Assembly: GCA_963758335.1 (NCBI GenBank)
Contig: CAVWVF010000006.1
Coordinates: 1,054,001 to 1,118,000, forward strand
Reading direction: 5' to 3'
Length of the DNA: 64,000 bases
Source of the DNA: Roseiarcus sp963758335
GTDB taxonomy: Bacteria; Pseudomonadota; Alphaproteobacteria; Rhizobiales; Beijerinckiaceae
This document shows, one piece after another, positions 35,471 to 44,582 of the stretch. Each line of letters starts with the position of its first letter. The stretch's first letter is position 1. Below the pieces are notes generated by a model, which worked only from the letters and a program-made list of their open reading frames with translations, was not told the DNA's origin and made no database searches. A program made the translations under genes and the position numbers.

Positions 35471-36280
35471 TTGGGCTCCGCGAACCTGTCCACGAAACGA
35501 CAACGGATAGCCGAACTGGCGAGGACGAAGGCGGGGACAGCTTTGTCCACGCTTCGCCATGTCATCGACCTGGAATGGATGCGAGAGGCGTACCGGCTGA
35601 CGCGCAAGGATGGAGCATCTGGCATCGACGGTGTGACGGCGGCGCAGTACGAGGCGAACCTGGAGGTCAACCTTTTGGCTCTCCTGGAGCGCATCAAGTC
35701 CGGCCGCTATGTCGCTCCGCCGGTGCGTCGGGTCTACATTCCGAAGGCGGATGGCTCGGAGCGGCCGCTCGGAATTCCGACGTTCGAGGACAAGGTGGCA
35801 CAGCGAGCGATCGTCATGGTGCTGGAGCCGATCTATGAGCAGGAGTTTCTGTCTTGCTCATTCGGCTTCCGACCAGGGCGGTCGGCGCATCAGGCCCTGA
35901 GTGCGTTGCGTTTGGCCTTCATGGGCCGACAAGGGCTGCGCTGGGTGTTGGATGTCGATATCTCCAAATACTACGACACGATCCAACATCATCACCTCCG
36001 TGCGTTTCTCGACAGGCGAGTCACGGACGGCGTCATTCGCCGGATGATCGACAAATAGCTGAAGGCTGGCGTGCTCGAACACGGCCTCCTTCAGCGCACG
36101 ACCGAGGGCACCCCGCAAGGTGGCGTCGTCTCGCCTCTGCTCGCAAACATCTACCTGCACCATGTGCTGGATGAATGGTTCGAGCGGGACGTGCGCGTGC
36201 GCCTCAAAGGGAACAGCATCCTCGTGCGGTACGCGGATGACTGTGCGCCACGACGGCGCGAAGAGGAGGCTCTGATGTAA
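35471..36280 (+). pseudogene. Outer-intron maturase/reverse transcriptase, broken
   Basis: MGSANLSTKRQRIAELARTK, then RT blocks: GIDGVTAAQYEANL, YIPKADGSERPLGIPTFEDK, SFGFRPGRSAHQAL, VLDVDISKYYDTIQH, EGTPQGGVVSPLLANIYLHH and the YADD box (SILVRYADD). A TAG at 36056-36058 replaces the Trp expected in MIDKWLKAGVLE. After YADD the frame degenerates and ends. The thumb/X region is missing. Confidence 0.85.
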
Positions 36281-36283
36281 CGG

Positions 36284-36745
36284 AAGCCAACTTCAAGCAG
36301 CCTTGCTGCACAAGAGATGAGGGTTGGCCCCTCGGACTCGGATTGCAGGATCAGGGTCCAAACCACCGCAAGCTGCGCCGGCATAACGGCCGGGGTGGTG
36401 AGCGTTGCGGAAAAGGCGGGATAACCCGTCAGGTGTGCGCTGGTAAGACGAACGCGAGTGAACCGTTGATGACGTGTCGAAAGCGTTGGAATGTCGCCGA
36501 AACCAGGCTCCAGTTGTTGGCCTGGGACGAAGCTCGGAGGGGAGCCTGCCCGACCGGCCGAGCGGCGACCGGCATGAAGACGGCGTGAGACCAGCGAGAG
36601 GCTCTTGTGCGGAACGTGGGAACTTGGCGCCTCGATGCCAAGGGAGACCTCCAAGCGGCAGAACCGTAAGGAGCCGGATTTCCGGACAAGAGGACGCGAG
36701 ATGGCTATCGGCGGAGAGATGGCCACCATCTCGATTGCCAGCGCG
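36284..36745 (+). other. 5' fragment of a third, unrelated group II intron inside intron B
   Basis: Sequence such as CCGGCATAACGGCCGGGGTG, GACGAACGCGAGTGAACCGT and GACGTGTCGAAAGCGTTGG is typical of domain I-III of another bacterial group II intron class. It ends in an ATG frame (MAIGGEMATISIASAKGG) cut short at CGGGACGGCGTC, where intron B resumes. It marks an insertion followed by deletion inside the outer maturase gene. Confidence 0.5.
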
Positions 36746-36853
36746 AAGGGCGGGACGGCGTCCTCTACGCCAACGCGAGCGAAACTCTTCCGTGAAGAAC
36801 CGGATGCGGGAAAGCTGCACGTCCGGGTGTGTGTCCAGCGAAGGCTGGCATGT

Positions 36854-37275
36854 TCCCGGAAACAGCCAGGCCTGCGGCCGCGCCGCCCACCACCATTCGC
36901 GCAACAGTTCGAGCAGTTGCGGCGAGAGCATCACGTAGCGGTCCCGTTGTCCCTTGCCCTGCTCGACCCGCAATGTCATGCGCTGGCTGGTCCCCGGACT
37001 TGATCCGGGGATGTCGGACACCTTCAGGTTCGCGACCTCGGACACCCGCAGGCCTGCGCCGTAGGCGACGCTGAGCGCGGCTTTGTACTTGAGGCCCGGC
37101 GCGGCTTCGAGGAGGCGCGCTACTTCCTCCTGGCTCAGCACGACCGGCGCCCTGCGCGGTTGGTTCACGGTCGTCAGATGACGGACGAGGTCGGGCCGTT
37201 CGAGCGTCACGTTAAAAAAGAACCGCAGCGCGGCGATGGCGGCGTTGATGGTCGCAACGCCGATCTGCTGCTTGG
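36854..37275 (-). pseudogene. Tyrosine recombinase of the IS91-like unit, truncated at both ends
   Basis: ATINAAIAALRFFFNVTLER, VLSQEEVARLLEAAPGLKYK, YGAGLRVSEVANLKVSD and TLRVEQGKGQRDRYVMLSPQ are XerC/D-like, including the first catalytic Arg. It stops at WLFPG where intron B joins, so His-x-x-Arg and Tyr are lost; the N-terminus is replaced by an IS1595 shard. A small palindrome (36991-37009) is inserted in frame within it. Confidence 0.8.
36991..37009. repeat. CCCCGG-ACTTGAT-CCGGGG micro-palindrome inside the recombinase
   Basis: Adds the residues PGSSPGT between KVSDI and SQRMTLR without a frameshift. The same unit appears between genes at about 48065-48085 (CCCCCGGATCAAGTCCGGGGG). It is a known kind of mobile palindromic unit in Rhizobiales. 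Confidence 0.7.
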
Positions 37276-37590
37276 CCATCGCGGCGGCCCTCGACGGCCT
37301 CGTCACCCCCGCCAACCGGTTCGTCTGCGACGGCGGAAAGGCCATCGTCGCCTTCGCCCGCAGGGCCAACATCCCGGTCCACCTCGTGCCCGCGCCGGGC
37401 AAGCCCAGCCCCGAGGCGCCCGACCTCCAAATCAACAACGTCAACGCCTATCACGGTCGGCTCAAGGAATGGATGCGTCGCTTCCACGGCGTCGCCACCA
37501 AGAACCTGCCCAACTATCTGGGATGAAGCAACCCGACAAAACTGGATCCTCGGCGCTATCGGCATCGGGCCATATCAACAGCAAACACGA
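37276..37590 (+). pseudogene. IS1595 (ISXO2-like) transposase, C-terminal fragment
   Basis: FVCDGGKAIVAFARRANIPV, HLVPAPGKPSPEAPDLQINN, VNAYHGRLKEWMRRFHGVAT and KNLPNYLG are the C-terminal part of the DDE domain of ISXO2-type transposases. Beyond LG the frame is lost, but GAIGIGPYQQQTR and a stop follow in another frame. Only about 100 residues remain, joined head-on to the recombinase fragment. Confidence 0.8.
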
Positions 37591-37867
37591 TAAGAGCGAA
37601 GACTTTCGTGCGGAAGCGAATGGGCGGACAGCCGGTTGAAAGCAGGTTAATATGTGGCGTTGGAGGGGTTGGCGCTCGTTTGTTAGGGCTTGAATCAGTT
37701 TATAGCTATATCAGCGCGACGACGACCTCAGTTTAATTATGTCAAAGGGCAGCGCCGTCAGTCCAACCTCTCTCTCGTCATCCTCAGGAATGTTCCTTTA
37801 AAAGTTAAATTGAATAGCGCTCTGGTTCAAGCGGTCGAGATTGGCGCTAATAATCGGGCGGAGCACG

Positions 37868-38464
37868 ATGGATATTCGTCAATTCTGTGTCTTGACGCTT
37901 TCAATCCTTTCAGCGGCTTACGCTACAGCAGCATTTGCTCAGTCGGCGCCGATCGGCGATGCGACGAGTGTGCAGAATCAGGTCGAGGGAATCGTCAACC
38001 GGAAAGCGCAGCCGCCATCGACCGGGGGCTCGGTGTTCCAGAACGAACACGTGCGTACTGGCGAGGAGAGCCAAGCCCAGCTTGTTTTTCTCGACAGCAC
38101 CGATTTGGGAATCGGCCCCAAGTCGGAAGTGACGCTCGACCAATTCGTCTACAATCCGGATCGCGGCACCGGCAGGGTTCAAATCGAGGCCAGCCGCGGC
38201 GTTTTCCAATTCGTCACCGGCTCGCAGGACAAGAAGGACTATGAAATCGTCACGCCGAGCGGGACCATCCACGTCAAGGGCACCGAGTTTCAACTCCTGG
38301 TCGCGCGCGGTTATATGGTCGTCGCCCTGGAGAGCGGCGCGCTGAGCATCACCACCAATAAGGGCCGCGCCGTCGCGCTCGATCAGCCCGGGACCAGCCT
38401 CACGGTCCATTCCGACGGACGCGTCGAAGGCCCGACCCCAATCAAGGGGCCGATTACGCGATAA
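37868..38464 (+). CDS. FecR-domain exported protein
   Basis: 198 residues; GGAG precedes MDIRQFCVLTLSILSAAYAT, a signal peptide ending AFAQS. The FecR-type beta domain follows: GSVFQNEHVRTGEESQAQLV, FLDSTDLGIGPKSEVTLDQF, GRVQIEASRGVFQFVTGS and YEIVTPSGTIHVKGTEFQLL. This FecR subset is periplasmic without the cytoplasmic anti-sigma part; role unknown, possibly envelope or polysaccharide related. It stands alone among mobile remnants, and the DNA before it (37600-37867) is AT-richer than the surroundings. Confidence 0.75.
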   Translation: MDIRQFCVLTLSILSAAYATAAFAQSAPIGDATSVQNQVEGIVNRKAQPPSTGGSVFQNEHVRTGEESQAQLVFLDSTDLGIGPKSEVTLDQFVYNPDRGTGRVQIEASRGVFQFVTGSQDKKDYEIVTPSGTIHVKGTEFQLLVARGYMVVALESGALSITTNKGRAVALDQPGTSLTVHSDGRVEGPTPIKGPITR

Positions 38465-38599
38465 CCAACGGGCTGTTCCCCTATTTCGTCCGCGCACTTC
38501 CGCCCGCGGTCAATGTCTTGACGAGCTTCAGCTCGACGGGCTGCTCCGTCGGGGCCACAGCGGGCGGGTCCTTCCCGTATTTGGTAAAGAGGACCATCG

Positions 38600-38850
38600 A
38601 ATGCTCAAACTTCCGCTACGCATAGCGGGGCCTCCGTCAGCGGATTGGCGGGGTGCAGCTATCAATTTGGCCCTGTCGTCGTCGGCGCGGAAGGCGAATA
38701 TGGCTATGACGGCCAGAGTTCGAGTGCGGTGTCGTTCGTTACTCTGAACAGCAATCCTACGCAAAAATTCAACGTCAACGGCGTTGGACGCACCCGCGCC
38801 GAGTTCGGATACGCTGTGCTGCCCAATATACTAGTCGGGCGCTTCCAAAG
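38600..38850 (+). pseudogene. Fragment of an Omp25-like outer-membrane beta-barrel
   Basis: GLAGCSYQFGPVVVGAEGEY, GYDGQSSSAVSFVTLNS and GRTRAEFGYAVLPNILVGRF read as two or three barrel strands of a rhizobial Omp25/OmpA-barrel protein. There is no signal peptide, start or C-terminal strand; it runs into unrelated sequence at both ends. Confidence 0.6.
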
Positions 38851-38859
38851 TTCGAATCC

Positions 38860-39180
38860 CATGGGATGCTCGAAACGGCCGCATTCCGTGGATCGAAGGC
38901 CAATTAAGCAATTGAGCGGTTTCATGGAATCGATCGTCTAGTACAGCGATTCCTTGATTCTGCGCATATTGCATTGGATTCCCGAGAGACGGGCAGACGC
39001 TTCTCGGAAGCCTGCGCCAGGCGCGGTCTGGACCCAAAGCAAAAGCGGCGCCGATTCCCGGAGGGTTGCGGCTCCGCCCCCAAGATCATGCGGCGCCGAC
39101 CCCAAGAGGATGCGGCGCCGAGCCCGAACTCTTACAAGAGCCGCCCATTGCCGTTTTGAGCCTTTTCAAGGGCTTGGCCG
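38860..39180. other. Gene-free stretch with a GC-rich minisatellite
   Basis: At about 39040-39125 the unit GCGGCGCCGA with CCCCAAGA-type spacers occurs about three times, at 20-25 bp steps (GATGCGGCGCCGAGCCCGA, CATGCGGCGCCGACCCCAA and a weaker copy). No gene recognised. Confidence 0.45.
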
Positions 39181-39188
39181 TCGCAAGC

Positions 39189-40910
39189 GTAATCGGGGCA
39201 AATTTCCGGGCGGAAGGGGGGAGTCAAGCGTCGGAAAGTATGATTCAAGCTGGGGATGTCCGTTGATTCGGGTGATCCGCTTGAGCGCATGACGCCGGCC
39301 GGGTTCGCACTTTGATTGGCGAAGTGACCCGCTTTCAGGCGGAGTACGAGAAGGTGAGCGGGGCGTTGGCCAAGCTGAGGGTCGAGCATCAGGCGGTCAA
39401 GGACGAACTGGCGCGATTGAAGAAACTGCCGCCGCGGCCGCCGCAGAAACCCTCGGGGATGGACAAGGCGACGGACCGACCGGATTCGCAAGCGAACGCG
39501 CCCAAGGGCGGGCGGTCGACGCAGCGGCGCGGCAGCAACCTGGACAAGCTGACGGTCACGCAAACCATCGAGGTGAAGGTCGACGCGCCAGCGGGTTCCC
39601 GCCACAAGGGCTACGAAGAGATCGTCGTTCAGGACTTGGTTCTGAATCCTTTGGTGACCCGCTATCGGCGCGAGCGCTGGCAAACGCCGGATGGGAAGAC
39701 TCTGATCGCGCCGCTCGATCCCGGGATCGTCGGTGGCTAAGGCCCGCATCTTCAGCGCCTGATCTTGATGCTGCACTTTCAGGGACAGATGACCTGCGAG
39801 CGGATTCTGGCGCTGCTGAACGGCGTCGGCGTGGTGATTTCGAAACGCCAGGTGGTGCGCCTGCTGGCCGCCAAGCTCGAGACGTTCCGCGCTGAGGACG
39901 CCGAGGTGCTGAAGACCGGATTGAGCAGCGCTTCCTTCGTCACGGTCGACGACACCGGCGCCCGCCATCGAGGCAAGAGCGGCGTGACGACCCAGATCGG
40001 TTCCGACAGCTTCACCACGTTTCGAACCGGCCCGAGCAAGTCCCGCCTGGCGTTCCTGCGCAATCTCCTGGGCGGCGCGGCCTCTTACGTGGTCAACGAG
40101 GCGGCGCTCGTCTACATGCGGGCTTGCAATCTGAGCCTCAGCCTCATCGACACGCTCGCGGGCCATCCGACGCGGCTTTTTGCATCTCACGAAGACTGGA
40201 CGAGCCATCTGAACGCGCTCGGATTCGCCGATCTCAGGATCACCCCCGATCCGGTGCGGGTCGCCAGCGAGGGTGCTCTGTGGGGCGCCGTTCGCGAGCA
40301 AGGCCTGCTCGGCCAAGCCATCGTCGTGTCAGACGGCGCCGGCCAGTTCCGCGTCGGCGAACACGCCTTGTGCTGGGTGCACGCCGAACGCCTGGTCCAC
40401 AAGCTCATCCCCGCCAACGACAAGCAGCGCAACGCGATCGAGGTCGCACGGCGCATGATCTGGTGGTTCTATCGCGCCTTAAAAGAATACAAGCTCGCCC
40501 CGAGCCTCGAGAAAGCCGAGCGTTTGCGGGCGCAGTTCGACCGCATCTTCAACCGCTCCAGAACCGGCTACGCCACCCTCGACAGCCTGCTCAGGCGCCT
40601 CTTTCGCCTCAAGGACGATCTCTTGCGCGTCCTCGACCATCCCCATATTCCGCTGCACACCAACGCCTCGGAAAACGACATCCGCGTCTTCGTCACCAAG
40701 CGCAAAATCTCCGGCGGGACCCTCAGCGACAGAGGCCGCGACGCCCGCGACGTCATGCTCGGGCTCGCCAAGACCTGCAGGAAGCTCAAAATCCCCTTCT
40801 TCGACTATCTCGGCGCTCGCCTCGCCATTCCAGGCCCCGAAATCCCCGATCTCGCAACTCTCGTCAGGCCCGCCCCAAGCTAACGCCGCCCGGAAATTCG
40901 CCCCGGTTAC
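39189..40910 (+). mobile_element. IS66-like insertion sequence with 8-bp target duplication
   Basis: 1722 bp. Inverted ends GTAATCGGGGCAAATTTCCG (left) and its complement with two changes (right, ending CCCCGGTTAC) start with the family's GTAA. A perfect TCGCAAGC duplication flanks it (39181-39188 and 40911-40918). The single transposase frame contains one stop codon. Confidence 0.88.
39312..40883 (+). pseudogene. IS66-like transposase with one in-frame stop
   Basis: N-terminal coiled coil and Pro-rich linker (LRVEHQAVKDELARLKKLPP) lead, after a TAA at 39738-39740, in the same frame to GPHLQRLILMLHFQGQMTCE, FVTVDDTGARHRGKSGVTTQ, IVVSDGAGQFRVGEHALCWV and TNASENDIRVFVTKRKISGG, the DDE core (Asp, Asp, Glu). 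Only the stop breaks a ~525-residue protein. The clean ends show the stop arose after a recent transposition, or that read-through still occurs. Confidence 0.85.
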
Positions 40911-40918
40911 TCGCAAGC

Positions 40919-41379
40919 GGAGAAAATTCGCGCCTGCCCCGACGCGCGATAGACACTGTACATGGGTTATATCTCCTCGGCTCGAAATTCGGGCGATCCG
41001 GCGTTCTGTTCTCTATTTGTACCACAATATTTGATAATCCGCAAGAAGACGCCGCAGAAAATTTCGCCGACGCCCGCTCCTCCGTCCCAGCAAGAGCGCG
41101 ATTCCTCCGGTGGGCGCCGCCGCTGCCGCAAGCAAGCGGGAACAGGAAGTTTTTTCGAGTGAACAGGGAATTGATTCGAGAGAACAGGCAGTCTGGCGCG
41201 ACAGAACAGCGGTCGCCGCATCCTTTTGGCCTCGCGGCGCGGCCGTCCCGAGCGGCTCGAAGCGAAGTTCGAATCATATCTGTCGCCTCATCGAGCCCGA
41301 GCGGCGCGAAGGCCTTGAGGCGGGCGCGCGCCCCCTTCTTCCTTCGGGAGAAGGGGGGCGCTCCTCGCACCCTGCGAGC
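40919..41379. other. Gene-free stretch with phased repeats
   Basis: No gene. GAACAGG-type units at 41140, 41161, 41182 and 41204 are spaced 21, 21 and 22 bp (phased repeat locus 3). At 41330-41360 a hairpin CCCCCTTCTTCC...GGGAGAAGGGGGG follows. This hairpin borders the break in the ferritin-like gene. Confidence 0.6.
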
Positions 41380-42085
41380 CAGCCAGGCGACCGGCTCGAA
41401 CAAGACCTTCGGCAGGCTGACGAATCTGACGCAGCTCACGGTCGACACCACATGGTGGACCCGTTACCGCAGCCGGACCAAGAATCCCGACTTCGGCGAC
41501 ACTTTCGCTCCCGCCATCCCGACGCTGGCGCAAGGACAGCACACCGCGATACCGCGGACCGACTCCGACGTTAACCACAGCGAGTTCCTGCAAGCGGTCG
41601 CCAACACCGCAGGCTTCCACTTCGCCATCATCGAGCAGGGCGGCACGAGCCTTTATCCGAAATTCGCGCAACGAGCCACGAGCGTGGAAGTCCTGCGGAT
41701 CTTGCTCAGCATCGGCGGCGCGGAAATCTGTCACTTCCAGACCTGGCACGACAAGGCCGGCAACGCCAACGTCCTGACCAATGTGATCGACCCCGTAACC
41801 AGGGTGTCGGTGACATTCCCCAACCTGAACGCTCCGCCCTTCCCCGACGGCCTTGGATTGGAGGATTTCCAGACCAACCTGATCATGCCCGAGCCGACTG
41901 TGTTCCTGAGCCGCCAGTTCCCGCCATGCTCGATTATTCGTCCCAACGACCCGAACGGGGCCGCCATGGGCGCAGTCAAGGCGTTGACCGACGACGGGCT
42001 CTTCATCGGCCAGTCCGGGGAGTTTTTCGATCTGTTGCAGCAATTGGCCGACGAGGCCGACCAAACGCAGCGCGGCGGCGACTGA
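41380..42085 (+). pseudogene. Ferritin-like protein, C-terminal half (inverted relative to its N-terminal half)
   Basis: ASQATGSNKTFGRLTNLTQL, DTTWWTRYRSRTKNPDFGDT, PTLAQGQHTAIPRTDSD, NTAGFHFAFIEQGG-like and EVLRILLSIGGAEICHFQTW form the second half of a PF13668-type ferritin-like protein, to a normal end. No start or signal peptide is present; the upstream DNA is repeat sequence. The missing N-terminal half lies just downstream on the opposite strand (42159-42665). Confidence 0.8.
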
Positions 42086-42158
42086 AACGGCCGACCCCGT
42101 CATGGCGTGAGTCCGGCCGCGGTGGCTGTGTGAGCGCCGAGACATTTTGGCTGAAGCG

Positions 42159-42665
42159 TCAATCTCGACAAGTTCCGGTCGCCGCGCCCTTGAAGGCGAG
42201 GTAGGTGTTGATGAACTGCTCGTGGGTCAGCTCGTCTTCCGTGTTGTCGTGAATATACTGCGGCATGTCGCCATCGAGCTTTTGCAAATCCGCGGTGTAT
42301 TTCGGATTGCCCCCGGTCGCCGTTGGCGGATAGCCGGGAATCAGCTTGCTCGCCAAGGCGGAGACTTCGTCGTCCTGTGTTCCGGCGAGTTCCTGATATT
42401 GCAGCCAGAGGTCGCTTTCGATGATTTCGGCCGCGGCGGCGAAGCGAAGCAGAGCAGCGTCCCCTTTGCTGATCGATTGGCCGGCTTGCTGGCCGCCCGC
42501 CTCGATCGGCGCCGAGACGGCGGCGACGGCTGTCGCGCCGGCCATTCCCAGCCCTCTGAGAAACGAGCGCCTCTCGACCTCGCGAGCGCGCGGGGCGCGA
42601 GGCGCGCCGTCGCCGGAATTGCGCGTCGGTTCCTGGACTGAGGCGGACGGGTATGGATGGCTCAT
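42159..42665 (-). pseudogene. Ferritin-like protein, N-terminal half
   Basis: GAAGGGAA precedes MSHPYPSASVQEPTRNSGDG. A twin-arginine-like signal (VERRSFLRGLGMAGATAVAA) leads to LRFAAAAEIIESDLWLQYQE, GNPKYTADLQKLDGDMPQYI and HDNTEDELTHEQFINTYLAF, the first ferritin-like helices, then breaks after KGAATGT. The continuation expected in this family is the sequence found on the plus strand at 41380-42085. Confidence 0.8.
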
Positions 42666-43094
42666 GATGCTGTTCCCTTCTCGTAATGAGTTCTCTGAAG
42701 CATTGGCAGCGAAATAAGCGAAGGCGGGGGGGTTGACTGCCTCTCCCGCCAAGCAATGAACACTGGCGACCGGACACTTATTCATTCGAGCGCCGACAGG
42801 AACGCGATTGACTCTGAATTGCAGCTGTCCTGGCGAGAATAATTATTGAGTGTGACGAATAGAACCGAGCAGTGAAGTGTTGGCCGTTTTTTGCCGAGGC
42901 GGCCGAAGAATTTGGTCAGCGCGCGGATGGAGAGGCCGCATGCTGATCGAATAGGCCACGGGCGAGATTGAGCGACGACCGTCCGAACTGCTAAGCGGCC
43001 TCGCGACGCCGCCTTCGGGTCGGGACCCTCATCCCGTCCCTTCTCCCGAACGGGAGGGGGGACATGCTCCTTAGTTCGGCCAAAAAGTCCCCCC
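42666..43094. other. Spacer with a relic of an ABC ATPase N-terminus
   Basis: On the minus strand at about 42895-42945 the reading CGLSIRALTKFFGRLG resembles the start of the neighbouring ATPase (LLSIRGLTKVFGGLVA), about 50 bp long, then unrelated sequence. At 43028-43070 a CCTTCTCCCGAACGGGAGGG palindrome follows. No complete gene. Confidence 0.4.
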
Positions 43095-43859
43095 TCAGGC
43101 AGCCGCCGCATCCTCCTTCGCGCCGACCATGTACTGCACCAGCTCCTCCGCGGTGGTTTCCGCGGTGACCTTCTCGGCGACTTCCCGGCCGCGGTGCATG
43201 ACGATGACCCGGTCGGTGACGGCGAAGGCGTCGGGGAGAATGTGGGTGATGAGGATGACCGGCACGCCGCGCTCCCTAAGAGTCCGGATGAGCTCGAGCA
43301 CCTTGTGCTGCTCCGGCACGCCGAGATTGTTGGTCGGCTCATCCATGATCATGAGTTTTGCGTCCCAATAGACGGCGCGGGCGATCGCCACCGCCTGGCG
43401 CTGGCCGCCGGACAATGTCTCGATCGGCTCGGTGAGGGTGGGAAAACGGATCTGCAGCGAGTCGAGGGTCTGGCGGGATTTGGCCAGCATGTGCTTGTCG
43501 TCGAGCGTCTGGACGAGGCCGCCGAGGCGGCGCTTCCTGACCTCGCGGCCGAGGAAGATGTCGGCGCCGACGTCGAGATTGTTGGCGAGCGCAAGGTCCT
43601 GATAGATCGTCTCGATCCCGGCGCGGCGGGCGTCCATCGGGGTGGCGAACTCGGCCGGCTTGCCGTCGAAGACGATTGCGCCTTCTTCCGGATGGTAGAC
43701 GCCCGAGACGCATTTGATGAGCGTCGACTTGCCCGCGCCGTTGTCGCCCAGGAGGCCCACCACCTCGCCGCGGCGGACGTTGAGGCTCACGTTGTCGACG
43801 GCGACGAGGCCGCCGAAAACTTTCGTCAGGCCGCGAATGGAAAGCAGCGGCTCGCTCAT
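43095..43859 (-). CDS. Sugar ABC transporter ATPase (CUT2, FrcA-type)
   Basis: 254 residues, single ATPase domain as in FrcA rather than the double RbsA. Walker A GDNGAGKST (38-46), Q-loop IYQDLALANNLDVGADIFLG, signature LSGGQRQAVAIARAVYWDAK, Walker B LMIMDEPTNNLG and H-loop LITHILPD are all intact. Its ATG overlaps the permease stop. The permease and binding-protein genes beside it are defective, so the gene has probably lost its partner. Confidence 0.88.
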   Translation of the reverse strand: MSEPLLSIRGLTKVFGGLVAVDNVSLNVRRGEVVGLLGDNGAGKSTLIKCVSGVYHPEEGAIVFDGKPAEFATPMDARRAGIETIYQDLALANNLDVGADIFLGREVRKRRLGGLVQTLDDKHMLAKSRQTLDSLQIRFPTLTEPIETLSGGQRQAVAIARAVYWDAKLMIMDEPTNNLGVPEQHKVLELIRTLRERGVPVILITHILPDAFAVTDRVIVMHRGREVAEKVTAETTAEELVQYMVGAKEDAAAA

Positions 43860-44582
43860 CGCCGGACGCCCCCCTTCGGCCGGCCCATGATGAGATCGCG
43901 CGACTGGTCGATCAGCACCGCGACGATGACGACCGCGCCGATGACGATGAACTGCCAGAAGGCGTCGACGTCGAGCATGACGAGACCGGTCGTCAGCACC
44001 GCGATGATGAGCGCGCCGATCACCGTTCCGATCACGGTCCCCGAGCCGCCCGACATGCTGACCCCGCCGATGATGACCGCCGCGATGGAGGAGAGCAGCA
44101 GCGGGTCGCCGATGACCGAGGAGCCGGCGGTGAAACGCAGCGTCGAGAGAACCCCTGCGACTCCGGACGTGGCCGCCGAGAGCATGTAAAGCAGAATGAT
44201 CTGGCGATCGACTGGAATGCCGCTGCGGACCGCCGCGTCCATGCTGCCGCCGAGAGCATAGGTGTGCCGGCCGAACTGGGTCTTGTGCAGGAGGAACATC
44301 GCCCAGGCGACGACGACCGCGGTTACGATGAACGGATAGGGCAGGACGATGTCCATCCGGCGCAACAACTCGCCGCCGACCTCCGGCCGCTTGAGGAAAT
44401 AGATCCCGCCGCCTTCGCCTCCGATATAATAAATGAGGCGTCGTTGCCGTAGGCGCGGATGCCGGCCGGCAGGCCGATCACCGTCGTGTTCTCCGACATG
44501 AGGTAGGCGGCGCCGCGCACGATGAAGGACGTTCCGAGCGTGACGATGAAGGCGGGGACCTTCAGCTTGGAAATGACGACCC

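Larger units (their letters stand above)
34850..36853 (+). mobile_element. Group II intron B, decayed, with a deleted 3' end
   Basis: Has the same outer 5' sequence as twintrons A and C (TTGCGACAGGG onward) after the exon ...GACCACCC, the same domain V (36797-36828) and the first 25 bases of the inner intron (GTGTGTCCAGCG to GGCATGT). It then breaks off into a tyrosine-recombinase gene. Flanks do not join: left is IS91 transposase, right is the recombinase. A deletion therefore removed the inner intron, outer domain VI and the DNA between. It is the only copy retaining much of the outer maturase. Confidence 0.75.

Noticed and set aside
36293..37444. A single 383-residue recombinase gene
   Set aside because: The last ~190 codons run into intron B and the first ~55 into an IS1595 fragment; only the middle is recombinase.
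38866..38890. GTTCGAATCCC suggesting a tRNA T-arm
   Set aside because: No acceptor, anticodon or D-arm could be built around it; it is probably chance or an old attachment scar.
39040..39125. GC-rich tandem repeat considered as a CRISPR-like array
   Set aside because: Units are about 20-25 bp without unique spacers of constant length and no cas genes are near; it is a simple minisatellite.
40124..42085. A 653-codon plus-strand frame
   Set aside because: Its first ~400 codons are an out-of-frame shadow of the IS66 transposase and repeat DNA; only the ferritin-like C-terminal part is genuine.
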